Assembly: GCF_024346755.1 (NCBI RefSeq)
Contig: NZ_AP024861.1
Span: 3,100,001 to 3,164,000, forward strand
DNA length: 64,000 nucleotides
Source: Vibrio aerogenes
GTDB taxonomy: Bacteria; Pseudomonadota; Gammaproteobacteria; Enterobacterales; Vibrionaceae
Direction of reading: 5' to 3'
Shown piece after piece: positions 20,750 to 30,739 of this stretch (position 1 is the stretch's first letter; each line of letters starts with the position of its first letter). The notes below the pieces were generated by a model. That model saw nothing but the letters and a program-made list of their open reading frames with translations. It searched no databases and was not told the origin of the DNA. A program made the position numbers and the translations under genes.

Positions 20750-21943
20750 TTAGATATAGTTAAACAACGTGAGATCTTTTGTCTTACCGAAGGCCTGTTG
20801 TGAAGCCTGAAGCGCGCGTGTATTTTCATTAAACTCGATAACTGCATCTGCATAATCGAGATCTTCAAAACTGCTTTTCGATCTGGCTAAAGTCAGTTTG
20901 TAATCTTCATGCTCGTTTTCCTGAATATCCAGGGTTGTTAAACGGGCACCAATATCTGTTCGTACTTTATTGAGATGAATGAAAGCTGTATGAAATTCTT
21001 CAGTCATCTGATGCAACTTTGCTGTAGAAGATGCATCCGACACTGAGTTTTTGGAGTATTTCATCGCTTCTTTAAACGTATCGAAAATACTGAATGTCTT
21101 TCTTGGTGACAGTTCAATCCGATCTCCGGCTGTAATTTGCCCTTTTACATTAATGGTCAGACCTTCATACTGAATCCCTGTTTTAGGGTTAAATATATCC
21201 GTCTGCACAGCACTGCCATCCTGATCCAGCTGATAGCCATACTCACCATTTCCCATGTCAACAAACACGACCGAATAGTTGGATTCATCATCAGAATCTT
21301 TATTTACGGCTCTTTCTAACAACAAGTCAGAACCTTCCTGCAACTGATAGTCAGGCTCGTAATCCCCAAAGGGATTCTTAATGTCCATAAAAATTTTATT
21401 GCCGGGATTATTGAAGGGCACTTCCAGAGCATTGGAAATTTTCATTTTTCTCTGATAGTCATCCCCTGCATAAGTGACATTGCCATCATTGTCTCTGAAA
21501 AACGGTTGATTTTTAGGCTTTGTCCCGGCAAAGATATAATTACTCGACTCATCCTGCTCATTACTCAAATTGAGCAGATTATTTGATAACTCTTCAAGCT
21601 CCCGCTCATGGGCCATACGGTCTTCAGCAGACAACGCACCATTGATCATTTCCATCACAGTCCGCTTTGCCACATCCGCATAATCTTCCGCATTCGCGAT
21701 AATAGCTTCCTGGTGACCGAGTCGGTTTCTTACCATGACAATCGCATCCAGATACTGCCGGATTTGCTCTTCCTGCTGCCCTACATTTTGAATGTAGTGC
21801 GTCGCTAATGGATTATCAGCAGCCGTCAACAACTTCTTACCAGACGCCAGCTGAGCCTGGTTATGGTGGACCTTTGCTTCCTGACGACGCAGATCATTCT
21901 GAACTGCCTGATAGTTATGAAAGCTTGAAATGCGATTTAACAT
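20750..21943 (-). CDS. flgL: Flagellar hook-filament junction protein FlgL (HAP3)
   Basis: Joins the hook-associated protein FlgK to the filament. The 397-aa protein begins MLNRISSFHNYQAVQNDLRR and has the flagellin-like helical N-terminus (QLASGKKLLTAADNPLATHYI) and C-terminus (YADAVIEFNENTRALQASQQAF). It is the second gene of the flgKL unit, ten bases after flgK, and is transcribed from the sigma-54 promoter ahead of flgK. Confidence 0.95.
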   Translation of the reverse strand: MLNRISSFHNYQAVQNDLRRQEAKVHHNQAQLASGKKLLTAADNPLATHYIQNVGQQEEQIRQYLDAIVMVRNRLGHQEAIIANAEDYADVAKRTVMEMINGALSAEDRMAHERELEELSNNLLNLSNEQDESSNYIFAGTKPKNQPFFRDNDGNVTYAGDDYQRKMKISNALEVPFNNPGNKIFMDIKNPFGDYEPDYQLQEGSDLLLERAVNKDSDDESNYSVVFVDMGNGEYGYQLDQDGSAVQTDIFNPKTGIQYEGLTINVKGQITAGDRIELSPRKTFSIFDTFKEAMKYSKNSVSDASSTAKLHQMTEEFHTAFIHLNKVRTDIGARLTTLDIQENEHEDYKLTLARSKSSFEDLDYADAVIEFNENTRALQASQQAFGKTKDLTLFNYI

Positions 21944-21953
21944 TCACCGACTC

Positions 21954-23828
21954 CTATCTCAACTGCAGGATCGTATTGAAAGTGTCATTGGCCGCCTGCA
22001 TCACCCTTGATGAAGCCATATAAGCATGTTGGAACTTCATCATATTTGCTGCTTCTTCATCCAGATTGACTCCGGAAATTGAAGCAATACGCTCAGATGC
22101 AGCCTCTTTTTCCAAACGAGCGACATCGGTCAAACGTGACGCCGTAGATGCTTTCAGACCAACATTCGTATTCAGATTATGATAAACATCAATAATGGTT
22201 GCTTCATGGTCATCCATTTCTTTATCTGTCTGAATATTCTGCATTTTTCTCAGGTTACCGTTATCCCCTTCGGAAGGAACAAGGTTCGCTGTAAACTTAT
22301 CATTGGGCAATGCGCCAGATGAAAGCTGGAAGATTGTTCCCATGATTTCAACCGGTTCAGACGGCGGATAAGGCAAATCTTTTAAAATCAAATTGCCTTT
22401 TTTATCGCGAACGGAAAATGTTTGCCCGGTCGCGGAAATATTCACTTCAAACTCTTTTATCTCTCCGGCACGCATGATTTCAAACGTTGCGGTTCCCTGA
22501 GCAAACGTCGTTGACGCCTCGTAGCTTTGTGCGGCAATTTCTCTGGGATCATTCATCTCTGTCTGAATATCCGCCGCACCTCTCCGGGTTGGCCGGATAA
22601 AGAAGCGCTCTCCCTCTTCTGGAGGATTCGCAATTTTGATCTTCATACCATCAAGATATAATTCATCGTCAACAGGTGTCAGTTTCTTCTGCTTTCCATT
22701 TGGCAATGTCGTCACATATTCACTACCCGTGTATAACACTGAATACTCTCCGCCTTTTAACTGGCTGATATCATCAATATAAACATACATATCAGCCTCA
22801 GAGTCACTGTGTGTAATGACTCGCCTTTTTGCAGAAATATCAGAATTAACATCGGTGAAAAGTTCTCTGCCAACCTGGCCATCAAGGTCTAGTCCCTGTT
22901 TCTGCAGGTGGTTCACCTTGTAAGAAAAAGCAACAGCCAGACGACCAATTTCGTCGAGGACATATGGAATATCTTTATCCCGCATATCAAATAAAGCCCC
23001 CATTTTCCCCCCAATTTCCTTAGAAGAGATGGCTTTAATTCCTTTGCCTTCAATCATTGCCAAGCGTCGCTGTTGTACATCCGGATAACCGGCAATCATT
23101 GTCAGCTGACTTGCCTCTGTACCGGATACCAACGTATGACCATTGCCGATATGAACATTGAATCCTTCCGCATTTTTACGTGGCGTCACGGTGACTTTGG
23201 TATATTCAGCTAACTCGCGAACCAGCTTTTCATGCTCATCCATCAAATCATTATGTGGACCTGGTGTTTTCATCATCAGGCGCTGTAAGTCTCTGATTTC
23301 TATAGCCAGCTGATTAATCCGGGTAATACCGTGTTCCAGCGCATTATTTGTTTGCTCGAAACCCCGGTATATGGTTTGATGAAACCCATTCAGATTTTTA
23401 GCAATCAAATCCGCTTTTTCCAGCAGTACCTTACGGGCACCAACATCATTCGGACTATCTGCCAAAGTCTTCAGTGCATCAAACCAATCGTTCAGGTTTT
23501 CCGGAATTTTTTTCGACGTAATCGATGACAACATCTTGGTCAAAGTGTCCAGATTTTTTTCTATGTCTTGCTTGTTCGAAAAATCAGTCGTGGCAATATT
23601 TAGCTCTTTAACGGCAAACTGATCCCATGAGCGGCGAACATTTTCCACATGCACGCCCATGCCGTATGTTTGACCACCATACTGGCGGGGCATATTGACG
23701 CCCTGGATCACCGACTGACGACTGTAACCATCTGTATTTACATTAGATATATTATGACCAGTCGTGTTTAACTGCTTCTGTGCCGTTAACACACTCTGAG
23801 TACCAATATTTAACAAATCAGATGCCAT
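21954..23828 (-). CDS. flgK: Flagellar hook-associated protein FlgK (HAP1)
   Basis: First junction protein between hook and filament, 624 aa. The start at 23828 gives MASDLLNIGTQSVLTAQKQL, the family N-terminus with NTTGHNISNVNTDGYSRQ; upstream in-frame codons overlap the promoter. The C-terminus ends VNLDEEAANMMKFQHAYMASSRVMQAANDTF, the standard rod/hook D0 helix. It leads the flgKL operon. Confidence 0.96.
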   Translation of the reverse strand: MASDLLNIGTQSVLTAQKQLNTTGHNISNVNTDGYSRQSVIQGVNMPRQYGGQTYGMGVHVENVRRSWDQFAVKELNIATTDFSNKQDIEKNLDTLTKMLSSITSKKIPENLNDWFDALKTLADSPNDVGARKVLLEKADLIAKNLNGFHQTIYRGFEQTNNALEHGITRINQLAIEIRDLQRLMMKTPGPHNDLMDEHEKLVRELAEYTKVTVTPRKNAEGFNVHIGNGHTLVSGTEASQLTMIAGYPDVQQRRLAMIEGKGIKAISSKEIGGKMGALFDMRDKDIPYVLDEIGRLAVAFSYKVNHLQKQGLDLDGQVGRELFTDVNSDISAKRRVITHSDSEADMYVYIDDISQLKGGEYSVLYTGSEYVTTLPNGKQKKLTPVDDELYLDGMKIKIANPPEEGERFFIRPTRRGAADIQTEMNDPREIAAQSYEASTTFAQGTATFEIMRAGEIKEFEVNISATGQTFSVRDKKGNLILKDLPYPPSEPVEIMGTIFQLSSGALPNDKFTANLVPSEGDNGNLRKMQNIQTDKEMDDHEATIIDVYHNLNTNVGLKASTASRLTDVARLEKEAASERIASISGVNLDEEAANMMKFQHAYMASSRVMQAANDTFNTILQLR

Positions 23829-23883
23829 ACTGCCCCCAAAAATATTATTTAACCGGCAAAAACCGGCAACACTAAATATTAAT

Positions 23884-23901
23884 AAGCAATAGGCGTGCCA
23901 A
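23884..23901 (-). promoter_or_regulatory. Sigma-54 promoter of flgKL
   Basis: Minus strand TTGGCACG-CCTA-TTGCTT, a full match to the -24/-12 consensus, 56 bases before the flgK start. Confidence 0.9.
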
Positions 23902-23936
23902 CTAAAATAAAATATAAAAGACAAGGAGTTAGATAA

Positions 23937-23967
23937 AATTCAGGGAGGCAAAAGCGCTCCCTGAATT
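23937..23967 (-). terminator. Terminator of the flgFGHIJ operon
   Basis: Eleven-base-pair stem AATTCAGGGAG / CTCCCTGAATT with TTTT following on the minus strand, 48 bases after flgJ. Confidence 0.8.
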
Positions 23968-24014
23968 AAAAAGAAAAGAATGAAATGAGTGATGAAGAAT
24001 AGAAAGCCAGAGAA

Positions 24015-24962
24015 TTAATCCATTTGTTTAATTTTTGCCTGAACTCTTAATACTTTATTTGCATAATCAGGGTCTGTTGCATATCCAGCCTGATGTATCT
24101 CCCGGATAAACTGCTGGTCGTTCCCGTGCTGATTCAATGCTGTGCTATATCTGGGATTTTCAGCAAGAAATCTCACATAATCATCAAAACTATCCTGATA
24201 ATTACTGTATGAACGAAATGCTGCTTTCTCCATCACCGGAATCTGATCACGATATTCCAGTGTTTGAGAAGTGACTTTATCACCTTGCCAGCGTCGATCT
24301 GCTTTAATATTAAACAGGTTGTGGCTACTACCTGCCGCATTGCTGACAACTTTTTGCCCCCATCCCGTTTCCAGTGCCGCCTGAGCAAGGAGAAGAGATG
24401 AATCAATCCCTAAAGCCCTGGCCGCTTTTTCAGCATAAGGCTTCATCGTTTCAATGAAAGACTCTGGTGATTTGAAGACACGAGGTTCATCAATCTGAGA
24501 CGAAGCGGGTATGTCAGTCATCTGAGGAGAATTTTTCGCCAGTGCCGCGTCCTGATGGTATTTTCTTACTTTCTCAAGTGCGGCCTGCAATTGATCCGGC
24601 GTAGCCGCATCTTTTGTCTTCCCCTGTTCATCCTGACCTGAGTTTGCGGATAACTGAGCAACAATCATATCTGCCAGGCCAAGTTTACCCGATGTACTCA
24701 ATTCACTGGACATTTGGTCATCGAGCATCTGCCGATAAAAATTTTCTGTCTGGCTGTTAAACAGGTCTGTTTTAAACTCTGAATTCGCATCTCTCATTGA
24801 TTTCAGCAACATGGAAGTGAAAACAGATTCGAACTGTTTTGCCGCAGCCTTTAATGCTTCATTTTCACTTTGTTTGTCCCCACTGACAGCCTGCTTACGT
24901 AGTCTATCCAGTTGAGAAATATCCTGAATAAAACCAATATCTTTTGTTCCGTTATTATTCAT
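24015..24962 (-). CDS. flgJ: Flagellar rod-cap protein and peptidoglycan hydrolase FlgJ
   Basis: A two-domain periplasmic protein, 315 aa. The N-terminal part (to about residue 110, with AAAKQFESVFTSMLLKSMRDA) is the rod-cap domain; the C-terminal part (from about 165) is a glucosaminidase that opens peptidoglycan for the rod, with LAQAALETGWGQKV carrying the catalytic Glu, and FNIKADRRWQGDKV. It is the last gene of flgFGHIJ. Confidence 0.95.
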   Translation of the reverse strand: MNNNGTKDIGFIQDISQLDRLRKQAVSGDKQSENEALKAAAKQFESVFTSMLLKSMRDANSEFKTDLFNSQTENFYRQMLDDQMSSELSTSGKLGLADMIVAQLSANSGQDEQGKTKDAATPDQLQAALEKVRKYHQDAALAKNSPQMTDIPASSQIDEPRVFKSPESFIETMKPYAEKAARALGIDSSLLLAQAALETGWGQKVVSNAAGSSHNLFNIKADRRWQGDKVTSQTLEYRDQIPVMEKAAFRSYSNYQDSFDDYVRFLAENPRYSTALNQHGNDQQFIREIHQAGYATDPDYANKVLRVQAKIKQMD

Positions 24963-24974
24963 GACATCACTCCC

Positions 24975-26066
24975 CTAGATAATGATCAGCTGGCCTTCAA
25001 TGGCACCCGCTTGTTTTAAAGCCTGCAAAATAGCCATCAAATCAGAAGGCGCTGCGCCAACTTCATTCACAGCACGAACCAAATCATCGAGTGTTACCCC
25101 AGGTTGAAAATTGAACATTTTACCTTTCTTCTCAGACACTGAGATATCGGAATCAGGCACAACAGCCGTTTCCCCGCCAGCTAAAGCTCCAGGTTGGCTT
25201 ACGTTCAGATTTTCCTTGATAGCCACGGTCATCCCACCATGCGTTACCGCTGCAGGTTTCAGCCTCACATGCTGGCCAACAACAATCGTTCCGGTTCGCG
25301 AATTCACAATAATTTTTGCAGCGCCTTCTGCTGTATTGAATTCAAGGTTTTCAATCGCAGACAGGAATGCAACGCGCTGCCCGGCATCTCTTGGCGCCCG
25401 AACTTTAACTGAGGTTGCATCAATGGCTGTTGCCATTTGTGGTCCAAGAAACTGATTTACAGCATCCGCCATTCGCTGCGCCGTCGTGAAGTCAGAATCA
25501 AGCAGATTGAAAGTAATATAGTCACCACGGGTAAAAGGTGTAGGAATTTCCCGCTCAACAGTCGCACCATTTGAAATCATACCGACTGTCGGTGTGTTGC
25601 CAACCAGCTTAGAGCCATCAGCGCCATTAGCACTAAAGCCACTCACCACCAAATTCCCCTGAGCAACTGCATAAACCTTTCCATCTAACCCTTTCAGAAA
25701 AGTCTGCATAAGCGTACCGCCACGTAAACTCTTGGCAGAACCGACAGAAGAAACCGTTACATCGATTGTCTGTCCCTGTTTAGAAAAAGGAGGTAACTCA
25801 GCAGTGATCATCACTGCAGCAACATTTTTGGTTTTAGGCTTTGTTCCTTGCGGCAACTGTATGCCGAAATTTTGCAACATGGCATTAAAGCTCTGGTCGG
25901 TAAACGGCGTCGATTCGCCGGTACCCGGCAAGCCAGTCACTAAACCATATCCAATAAGCTGGTTGCTCCGGACACCGGCAACTTCAGCCACATCCTTTAT
26001 CCGTGCAGCCTGTGCAACAAAAGGAAAGCTGAGAACAATGAGTATAAAGGATATGATTTTCTTCAT
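24975..26066 (-). CDS. flgI: Flagellar P-ring protein FlgI
   Basis: Forms the P-ring bushing around the rod in the periplasm. The start at 26066 gives a standard signal peptide, [20 protein letters not shown], for a 363-aa protein; an upstream in-frame extension would bury it. Seen: [31 protein letters not shown] and the C-terminal [32 protein letters not shown]. It sits 12 bases before flgJ. Confidence 0.96.
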   Translation of the reverse strand: MKKIISFILIVLSFPFVAQAARIKDVAEVAGVRSNQLIGYGLVTGLPGTGESTPFTDQSFNAMLQNFGIQLPQGTKPKTKNVAAVMITAELPPFSKQGQTIDVTVSSVGSAKSLRGGTLMQTFLKGLDGKVYAVAQGNLVVSGFSANGADGSKLVGNTPTVGMISNGATVEREIPTPFTRGDYITFNLLDSDFTTAQRMADAVNQFLGPQMATAIDATSVKVRAPRDAGQRVAFLSAIENLEFNTAEGAAKIIVNSRTGTIVVGQHVRLKPAAVTHGGMTVAIKENLNVSQPGALAGGETAVVPDSDISVSEKKGKMFNFQPGVTLDDLVRAVNEVGAAPSDLMAILQALKQAGAIEGQLIII

Positions 26067-26126
26067 TGCAAATACCTTGATTTTTCGAATATGACTTCTG
26101 GCCAAAACTTTGTCACTTAACATGTC

Positions 26127-26912
26127 TTACAGAGCTATATTAAAAAATCGTGCCAGAAATCCAGGTTCCTGCATATCCTGGTTCGTCCCTGTTCCGGAAT
26201 ATTGAATTCTGGCATTAGAGATACGGTTTGACGGGATTGTATTATCGAAGGCAATATCTTCAGGCCTGACCGTACCACTCAGACGAATGTATTCATCGCC
26301 GGTATTCAATGTCAGCCACTTTTCTCCACGAATGATGAGATTGCCGTTATTTAACACTTCCACCACTTCAACAGAAATCGAACCAGAAATACTGTTACTT
26401 TGATTTGCAGCAGCACTTCCGGAGAATTTATTGCCATTACTCAAATTATAAGAAAAGTTGTATTCCCCAATGTTAAGCTCTTTCCCTCCGACCTCTAAAG
26501 GATCCATTGATGCATCATTATTCTTGGACAGATCAGCATCAGAACTTTTAGCAGCCTTCGTACTTTCATTGAGTGTGACTGTGATGATATCACCTACTTT
26601 TCTCGGTTTTGAATCATCATACAGGCTGTTTGAAGCAGCCTGACTGAACAGAGAACCCGTTTCTGCCGCGTAATGCTCAGGCTGTTTTTTAGGATGAATC
26701 GGGGCCCATGCCGGATCACCGGCAACGGGATCAACCCGGCTGCTCAATGAATCAAGTAAACCATTGCTATTATTAGTCTCTTGTGATTTATCCCCTTCGA
26801 CTGCATCGACAGTTGTTGTACCTTCTGTATAAGCCCAGTCATTTGAATCATACTGAACCAGCGAACAACCAGACAAAAAACTAATTAAACCAAGTGTTAC
26901 TATACGTTTCAT
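26127..26912 (-). CDS. flgH: Flagellar L-ring lipoprotein FlgH
   Basis: Outer-membrane lipoprotein of the L-ring, 261 aa, with lipobox LSGC in [18 protein letters not shown]. The conserved [23 protein letters not shown] and the C-terminal [25 protein letters not shown] are present. It lies between flgG and flgI. Confidence 0.96.
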   Translation of the reverse strand: MKRIVTLGLISFLSGCSLVQYDSNDWAYTEGTTTVDAVEGDKSQETNNSNGLLDSLSSRVDPVAGDPAWAPIHPKKQPEHYAAETGSLFSQAASNSLYDDSKPRKVGDIITVTLNESTKAAKSSDADLSKNNDASMDPLEVGGKELNIGEYNFSYNLSNGNKFSGSAAANQSNSISGSISVEVVEVLNNGNLIIRGEKWLTLNTGDEYIRLSGTVRPEDIAFDNTIPSNRISNARIQYSGTGTNQDMQEPGFLARFFNIAL

Positions 26913-26939
26913 TGTGCATCTCTCTTCAACAACAAATGA

Positions 26940-27728
26940 TTAAAGCTGTTGATTTACATAGCCCATCATTTTATCTACAGCAGAAATGACTTTTGAATTC
27001 ATTTCATAAACACGCTGCGCTTCAATCAGATTCACCAGCTCTTCTGTCACATTGACATTAGAACTTTCAAGCATAGACTGGCGAACATTACCCAAGCCAT
27101 CAAGTCCCGGAACACCTTCCTGCGGATCACCACTGGCTCCTGTTGGTAAATATAAGTTTTGTCCGACAGGTTCTAATCCACCAGGATTGACGAAATCAAC
27201 TGTAGTAATTTGTCCTACAACCTGATTTTCCTGTTGTCCGCGGATACGCACTGAAACTTGCCCGTCGTTACCAACCGTAATTGATTGTGCATCTTCAGGA
27301 ATAACGATCTCAGGCTGCAATGGATAGCCAGAACCGGAAGTCACGACCATACCTTCCGCATTTAATGTGAACTGACCGTTGCGGCTATAACCAATATTAC
27401 CGTCAGGCATCAATACCTGAAAGAAACCATCACCTTCGATCATCATGTCCAGACTGTTACTGGTTGTCTGTGCATTACCATTCGTGTGTACTTTTTGCGT
27501 CGCAACTACTTTAGAACCCGCGCCAAGCATCAATCCGCTCGGTAGTTCAGTATTCTGAGATGACTGACCACCTGGCTGATTCACATTTTGGTAAAAGAGA
27601 TCTTCAAACACAGCCCGGCTTTTCTTAAAGCCCACTGTCGATGCGTTCGCAAGGTTGTTAGAAATGGTCGCAATATTTGTCTGTTGCGCATCTAAACCTG
27701 TCTTACTAACCCATAATGCCGGATGCAT
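26940..27728 (-). CDS. flgG: Flagellar distal rod protein FlgG
   Basis: Builds the distal rod, 262 aa. N-terminal MHPALWVSKTGLDAQQTNIATISNNLANAST and C-terminal VNVTEELVNLIEAQRVYEMNSKVISAVDKM are the shared rod/hook D0 helices; the mid-part GDGFFQVLMPDGNIGYSRNGQF is typical of FlgG. Confidence 0.97.
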   Translation of the reverse strand: MHPALWVSKTGLDAQQTNIATISNNLANASTVGFKKSRAVFEDLFYQNVNQPGGQSSQNTELPSGLMLGAGSKVVATQKVHTNGNAQTTSNSLDMMIEGDGFFQVLMPDGNIGYSRNGQFTLNAEGMVVTSGSGYPLQPEIVIPEDAQSITVGNDGQVSVRIRGQQENQVVGQITTVDFVNPGGLEPVGQNLYLPTGASGDPQEGVPGLDGLGNVRQSMLESSNVNVTEELVNLIEAQRVYEMNSKVISAVDKMMGYVNQQL

Positions 27729-27748
27729 ATTTTAGTCTCCTTTACTCA

Positions 27749-28498
27749 TTAACTCGTACGAAGCAGAGAATCAGATGCTTTATCCATCTCTTCTGCTGTA
27801 CTCATCATTTTGACCTGCATTTCAAACTGACGCTGCAAATCAATCAAATTTGTCATCTCACCAACTGCATTCACATTACTGCCTTCTAAAGCACCCGGAA
27901 GCAACGTGACCTGTGCATCTGCCTCAAAAGCAGCATTTGGATCTTTTGCACGGAATAAACCATTTGCATCTTTATATAACGATTGATTTCCGGGACGAAC
28001 CAATTTAATACGATCAACAATTTCCATTGCATTGGCCGGAGCACCCTGAGGCAACACTGAAATGGTTCCATCAGTCCCAATTTCGATTTTACTCAAAGGC
28101 ACAGGCAGAGTTATGGGTGCTCCTGTTTCTCCAAGAACTAAGTGACCGGAACCTGAAGTCAGCAAACCATTTTGACTCACCTGAAAGTTGCCATTTCGTG
28201 TCAGACCTTCTTGACCCGTTTTATCGAGGACAGAAATCCAGCCTTCTCCCTCAACTGTCACATCCAGATCACGACCAGTTGTAATGACACTTCCCTGCTT
28301 AAAACTATGTCCGGGACGCTCTGTCATGCTAAAAACACGTGTAGGAAAGCCATCACCATAAGTTTGCATAGATCGAGCCTGTGCTAAATCAGCCCTGAAC
28401 CCTGTTGTACTTACATTAGCCAGATTATTTGCTCTGAGCTGCATTGCCTGCATATTTTGCTTGGCACCACTCATTGCAAGAAATAACGCACGATCCAT
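27749..28498 (-). CDS. flgF: Flagellar proximal rod protein FlgF
   Basis: Proximal rod subunit, 249 aa. It starts MDRALFLAMSGAKQNMQAM with the ANNLANVSTTGFRADL rod signature and ends GSNVNAVGEMTNLIDLQRQFEMQVKMMSTAEEMD. It is the first gene of the flgFGHIJ operon, 35 bases downstream of a perfect sigma-54 element. Confidence 0.97.
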   Translation of the reverse strand: MDRALFLAMSGAKQNMQAMQLRANNLANVSTTGFRADLAQARSMQTYGDGFPTRVFSMTERPGHSFKQGSVITTGRDLDVTVEGEGWISVLDKTGQEGLTRNGNFQVSQNGLLTSGSGHLVLGETGAPITLPVPLSKIEIGTDGTISVLPQGAPANAMEIVDRIKLVRPGNQSLYKDANGLFRAKDPNAAFEADAQVTLLPGALEGSNVNAVGEMTNLIDLQRQFEMQVKMMSTAEEMDKASDSLLRTS

Positions 28499-28532
28499 AC
28501 TTTACTCCTGTCATCGTTATACAAGAGTTAAC

Positions 28533-28550
28533 AAGCAATTGACGTGCCAA
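28533..28550 (-). promoter_or_regulatory. Sigma-54 promoter of flgFGHIJ
   Basis: Minus strand TTGGCACG-TCAA-TTGCTT, full consensus match. Confidence 0.9.
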
Positions 28551-28598
28551 TATAAAAACTCTTTTATTTCAGTTAATTAAGTGGATATATGAAGTTTT

Positions 28599-28648
28599 TT
28601 GCCGCTGAATTGCCGCAAGATGGCAAAAAGCCAAACGCACGTTGCCGC
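28599..28648. promoter_or_regulatory. Three TTGCCGC motifs upstream of the flgF promoter
   Basis: TTGCCGC at 28599, 28610 and 28642 (the first two 11 bases apart), 50-100 bases upstream of the sigma-54 element. It is the same motif as upstream of flaA. One copy lies in the loop of the flgE terminator. Confidence 0.45.
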
Positions 28649-28662
28649 TCGTTTGGCTTTTT
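28625..28662 (-). terminator. Terminator of the flgBCDE operon
   Basis: Thirteen-base-pair stem AAAAAGCCAAACG / CGTTTGGCTTTTT, 20 bases after the flgE stop. Confidence 0.88.
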
Positions 28663-28681
28663 TAAGAAGCAGAAAAGACGA

Positions 28682-29986
28682 TTAACGAATCTGCAGAATT
28701 GTCTGTTGCGTCTGGTTATGAACTTCCAGTGCACGAGAGTTCGCCTGGAAATTCCGCTGAGCTGAGATTAAATCAACCAGCTCCTGAGTCATATCGATAT
28801 TCGATTGCTCTAAGGTACCGCTATTCACTGTACCAAAAGACCCTTTATTCGATTCACCCCAGATTTTATCACCGGAAGCTGTGGTTGAATCCCACTGAGT
28901 TCCACCCTTTTTATCCAGTCCCTGCTCGTTGGCAACCCGAACCAGAGCAACACGGCCTAAAGTAATATTTTCACCGTTAGAATAGGTGCCCAGAATACTG
29001 CCTTCTTCATTCACATCAACTTTGGTCAGGAACCCGGTTGTTGCGCCATCTTCATCAAATTTCGTCAATTCAAACGGTGCAGCGAACTGAGTCGATGCAT
29101 TCAGGCCGAAAGAGATTGACTGAGTCGGATCAGCGCCATTCATGTTCACTGGATTTGCACCTGCACCGATGGGTTCGGAAACAACATCCTGTCCCCCATT
29201 AATACTCGCCAGTGTACCATCATTATTAAACCGAATCGTATGACCAGTCTGACCTGATGGCGCAGTCGCATCACCGCCTGCAATATTGATTGGCTTTTCG
29301 CCTTCGCCATCAGTCATCGTATAATAAACCTGCCATGTATTCGGCTGAGTTTGATCTTTCAGGTAATAAGTCGTCATCTTGTACGACTGCCCCATCGAAT
29401 CATAAACAGTTGACGATGTTGATCGGTTATAAGTTTCCGGATCTTCAATATCAAATAATGCAGGATCCTTAAGCGGTGCATCTGCCGGCAAATTCACTCC
29501 GACTTCAACATTAGCAGTCTGCTTCGGCTTACCAAATTGTGCCGGAATATTCAGAGGCTGAGCTTCATAAGAAGTCACATTGCCCGTATCTTTATTGACC
29601 TGATAACCCAGCAGAAATTCATCATTTGATGTAACCAGATAGTTATCCTTGTTCAAATGAAATGCGCCATTACGGGTCAGTTCATTCTGCTGCGGAATCA
29701 AACGTTCTTTAGCGACCGCAAAAAAACCAGTTCCTGATATACGCAAATCCATTGGGTTGTTCGTATAAATACTTGAACCTTCATGGAATTGCTGAGCAAC
29801 TTTGTTTGCCTGAACACCACCACCAGGTGTTGTTTTAGCATTTGTGAACAAAGAGTTAGAGTATACGTCTCCAAACTCAGCACGAGATTCTTTAAACCCG
29901 AATGTATTTGCGTTCGCAATATTATTACTGGTTGTATTCAAATCAAGCTGCGCTGCAGACAAACCACTTAATGATACATATGACAT
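28682..29986 (-). CDS. flgE: Flagellar hook protein FlgE
   Basis: Main hook subunit, 434 aa. N-terminal MSYVSLSGLSAAQLDLNTTSNNIANANTFGFK and C-terminal SGTLEQSNIDMTQELVDLISAQRNFQANSRALEV match the family; the middle has the hook-specific VYDSMGQSYKMTTYY. It is the last gene of flgBCDE. Confidence 0.97.
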   Translation of the reverse strand: MSYVSLSGLSAAQLDLNTTSNNIANANTFGFKESRAEFGDVYSNSLFTNAKTTPGGGVQANKVAQQFHEGSSIYTNNPMDLRISGTGFFAVAKERLIPQQNELTRNGAFHLNKDNYLVTSNDEFLLGYQVNKDTGNVTSYEAQPLNIPAQFGKPKQTANVEVGVNLPADAPLKDPALFDIEDPETYNRSTSSTVYDSMGQSYKMTTYYLKDQTQPNTWQVYYTMTDGEGEKPINIAGGDATAPSGQTGHTIRFNNDGTLASINGGQDVVSEPIGAGANPVNMNGADPTQSISFGLNASTQFAAPFELTKFDEDGATTGFLTKVDVNEEGSILGTYSNGENITLGRVALVRVANEQGLDKKGGTQWDSTTASGDKIWGESNKGSFGTVNSGTLEQSNIDMTQELVDLISAQRNFQANSRALEVHNQTQQTILQIR

Positions 29987-30015
29987 CTAATATTCTCCTA
30001 TCTGGCCAGCGCCAA

Positions 30016-30723
30016 CTACGCCTTACCAACTTCCAGTACTTCAGCGAGCCGAACTGGTGATTCAAAACCAGCCAGGTTAAGCAGTACATTCCCATCGCCT
30101 TTGCCTAAGAGGACACTATTGACGTTCGCGTACGTTGAAACTTCAAACTCGTTATTTTTGCCATCCATCAGGCCCGAAGCTTTAATCTTATATTTACCAG
30201 CCGGCAAAGCATTGCCATTTTGATCTTTGCCATCCCACTCAACACGGGAATCTCCAACTGGCTTAGCGCCGACATCAAAAGTACGAACCAGTTGCCCTAC
30301 TTCGTTTTCAACCCGTACGATTAAGTTATCGATAGATTGAGGAAGCTTCACCATCGCGGCCATACTTCCAGCATCTTTTTTAACGCCAGTCGCTCCAGGA
30401 ACTAACACATCTCTTCCAACTAAGGATGATGCCTGCAAAGCCTGGTTTGATGTCATAGAGGAATTGAGATTCTCAAACTGAGAGTTCATTTTCCCAATGC
30501 CATCAACGGTCGCAAATGACGCCATCTGAGCGATCATTTGATCATTACTGACAGGCTTAAACGGATCCTGCTGTGATAATTGCTTTGTCAGCAAGGATAA
30601 GAAGTCTTCCTGCTTGAGGTCCTGTTTACCAGTCACCTCATCAGGTTTCTTCTGTTCCTGAAGTTTTTTTAACTGGTCAACATAGGACAAGCCATTTTGA
30701 CCAACATTATCAACTCCAGCCAT
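30016..30723 (-). CDS. flgD: Flagellar hook-capping protein FlgD
   Basis: Scaffold cap for hook growth, 235 aa, shed when the hook is complete. Seen: QEDFLSLLTKQLSQQDPFKP near residue 40, QMASFATVDGIGKMNSQF, and a C-terminal FlgD Ig-like/tudor part (VEWDGKDQNGNALPAGKYK). Confidence 0.96.
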   Translation of the reverse strand: MAGVDNVGQNGLSYVDQLKKLQEQKKPDEVTGKQDLKQEDFLSLLTKQLSQQDPFKPVSNDQMIAQMASFATVDGIGKMNSQFENLNSSMTSNQALQASSLVGRDVLVPGATGVKKDAGSMAAMVKLPQSIDNLIVRVENEVGQLVRTFDVGAKPVGDSRVEWDGKDQNGNALPAGKYKIKASGLMDGKNNEFEVSTYANVNSVLLGKGDGNVLLNLAGFESPVRLAEVLEVGKA

Positions 30724-30739
30724 ATGCTATCTCCTATAC

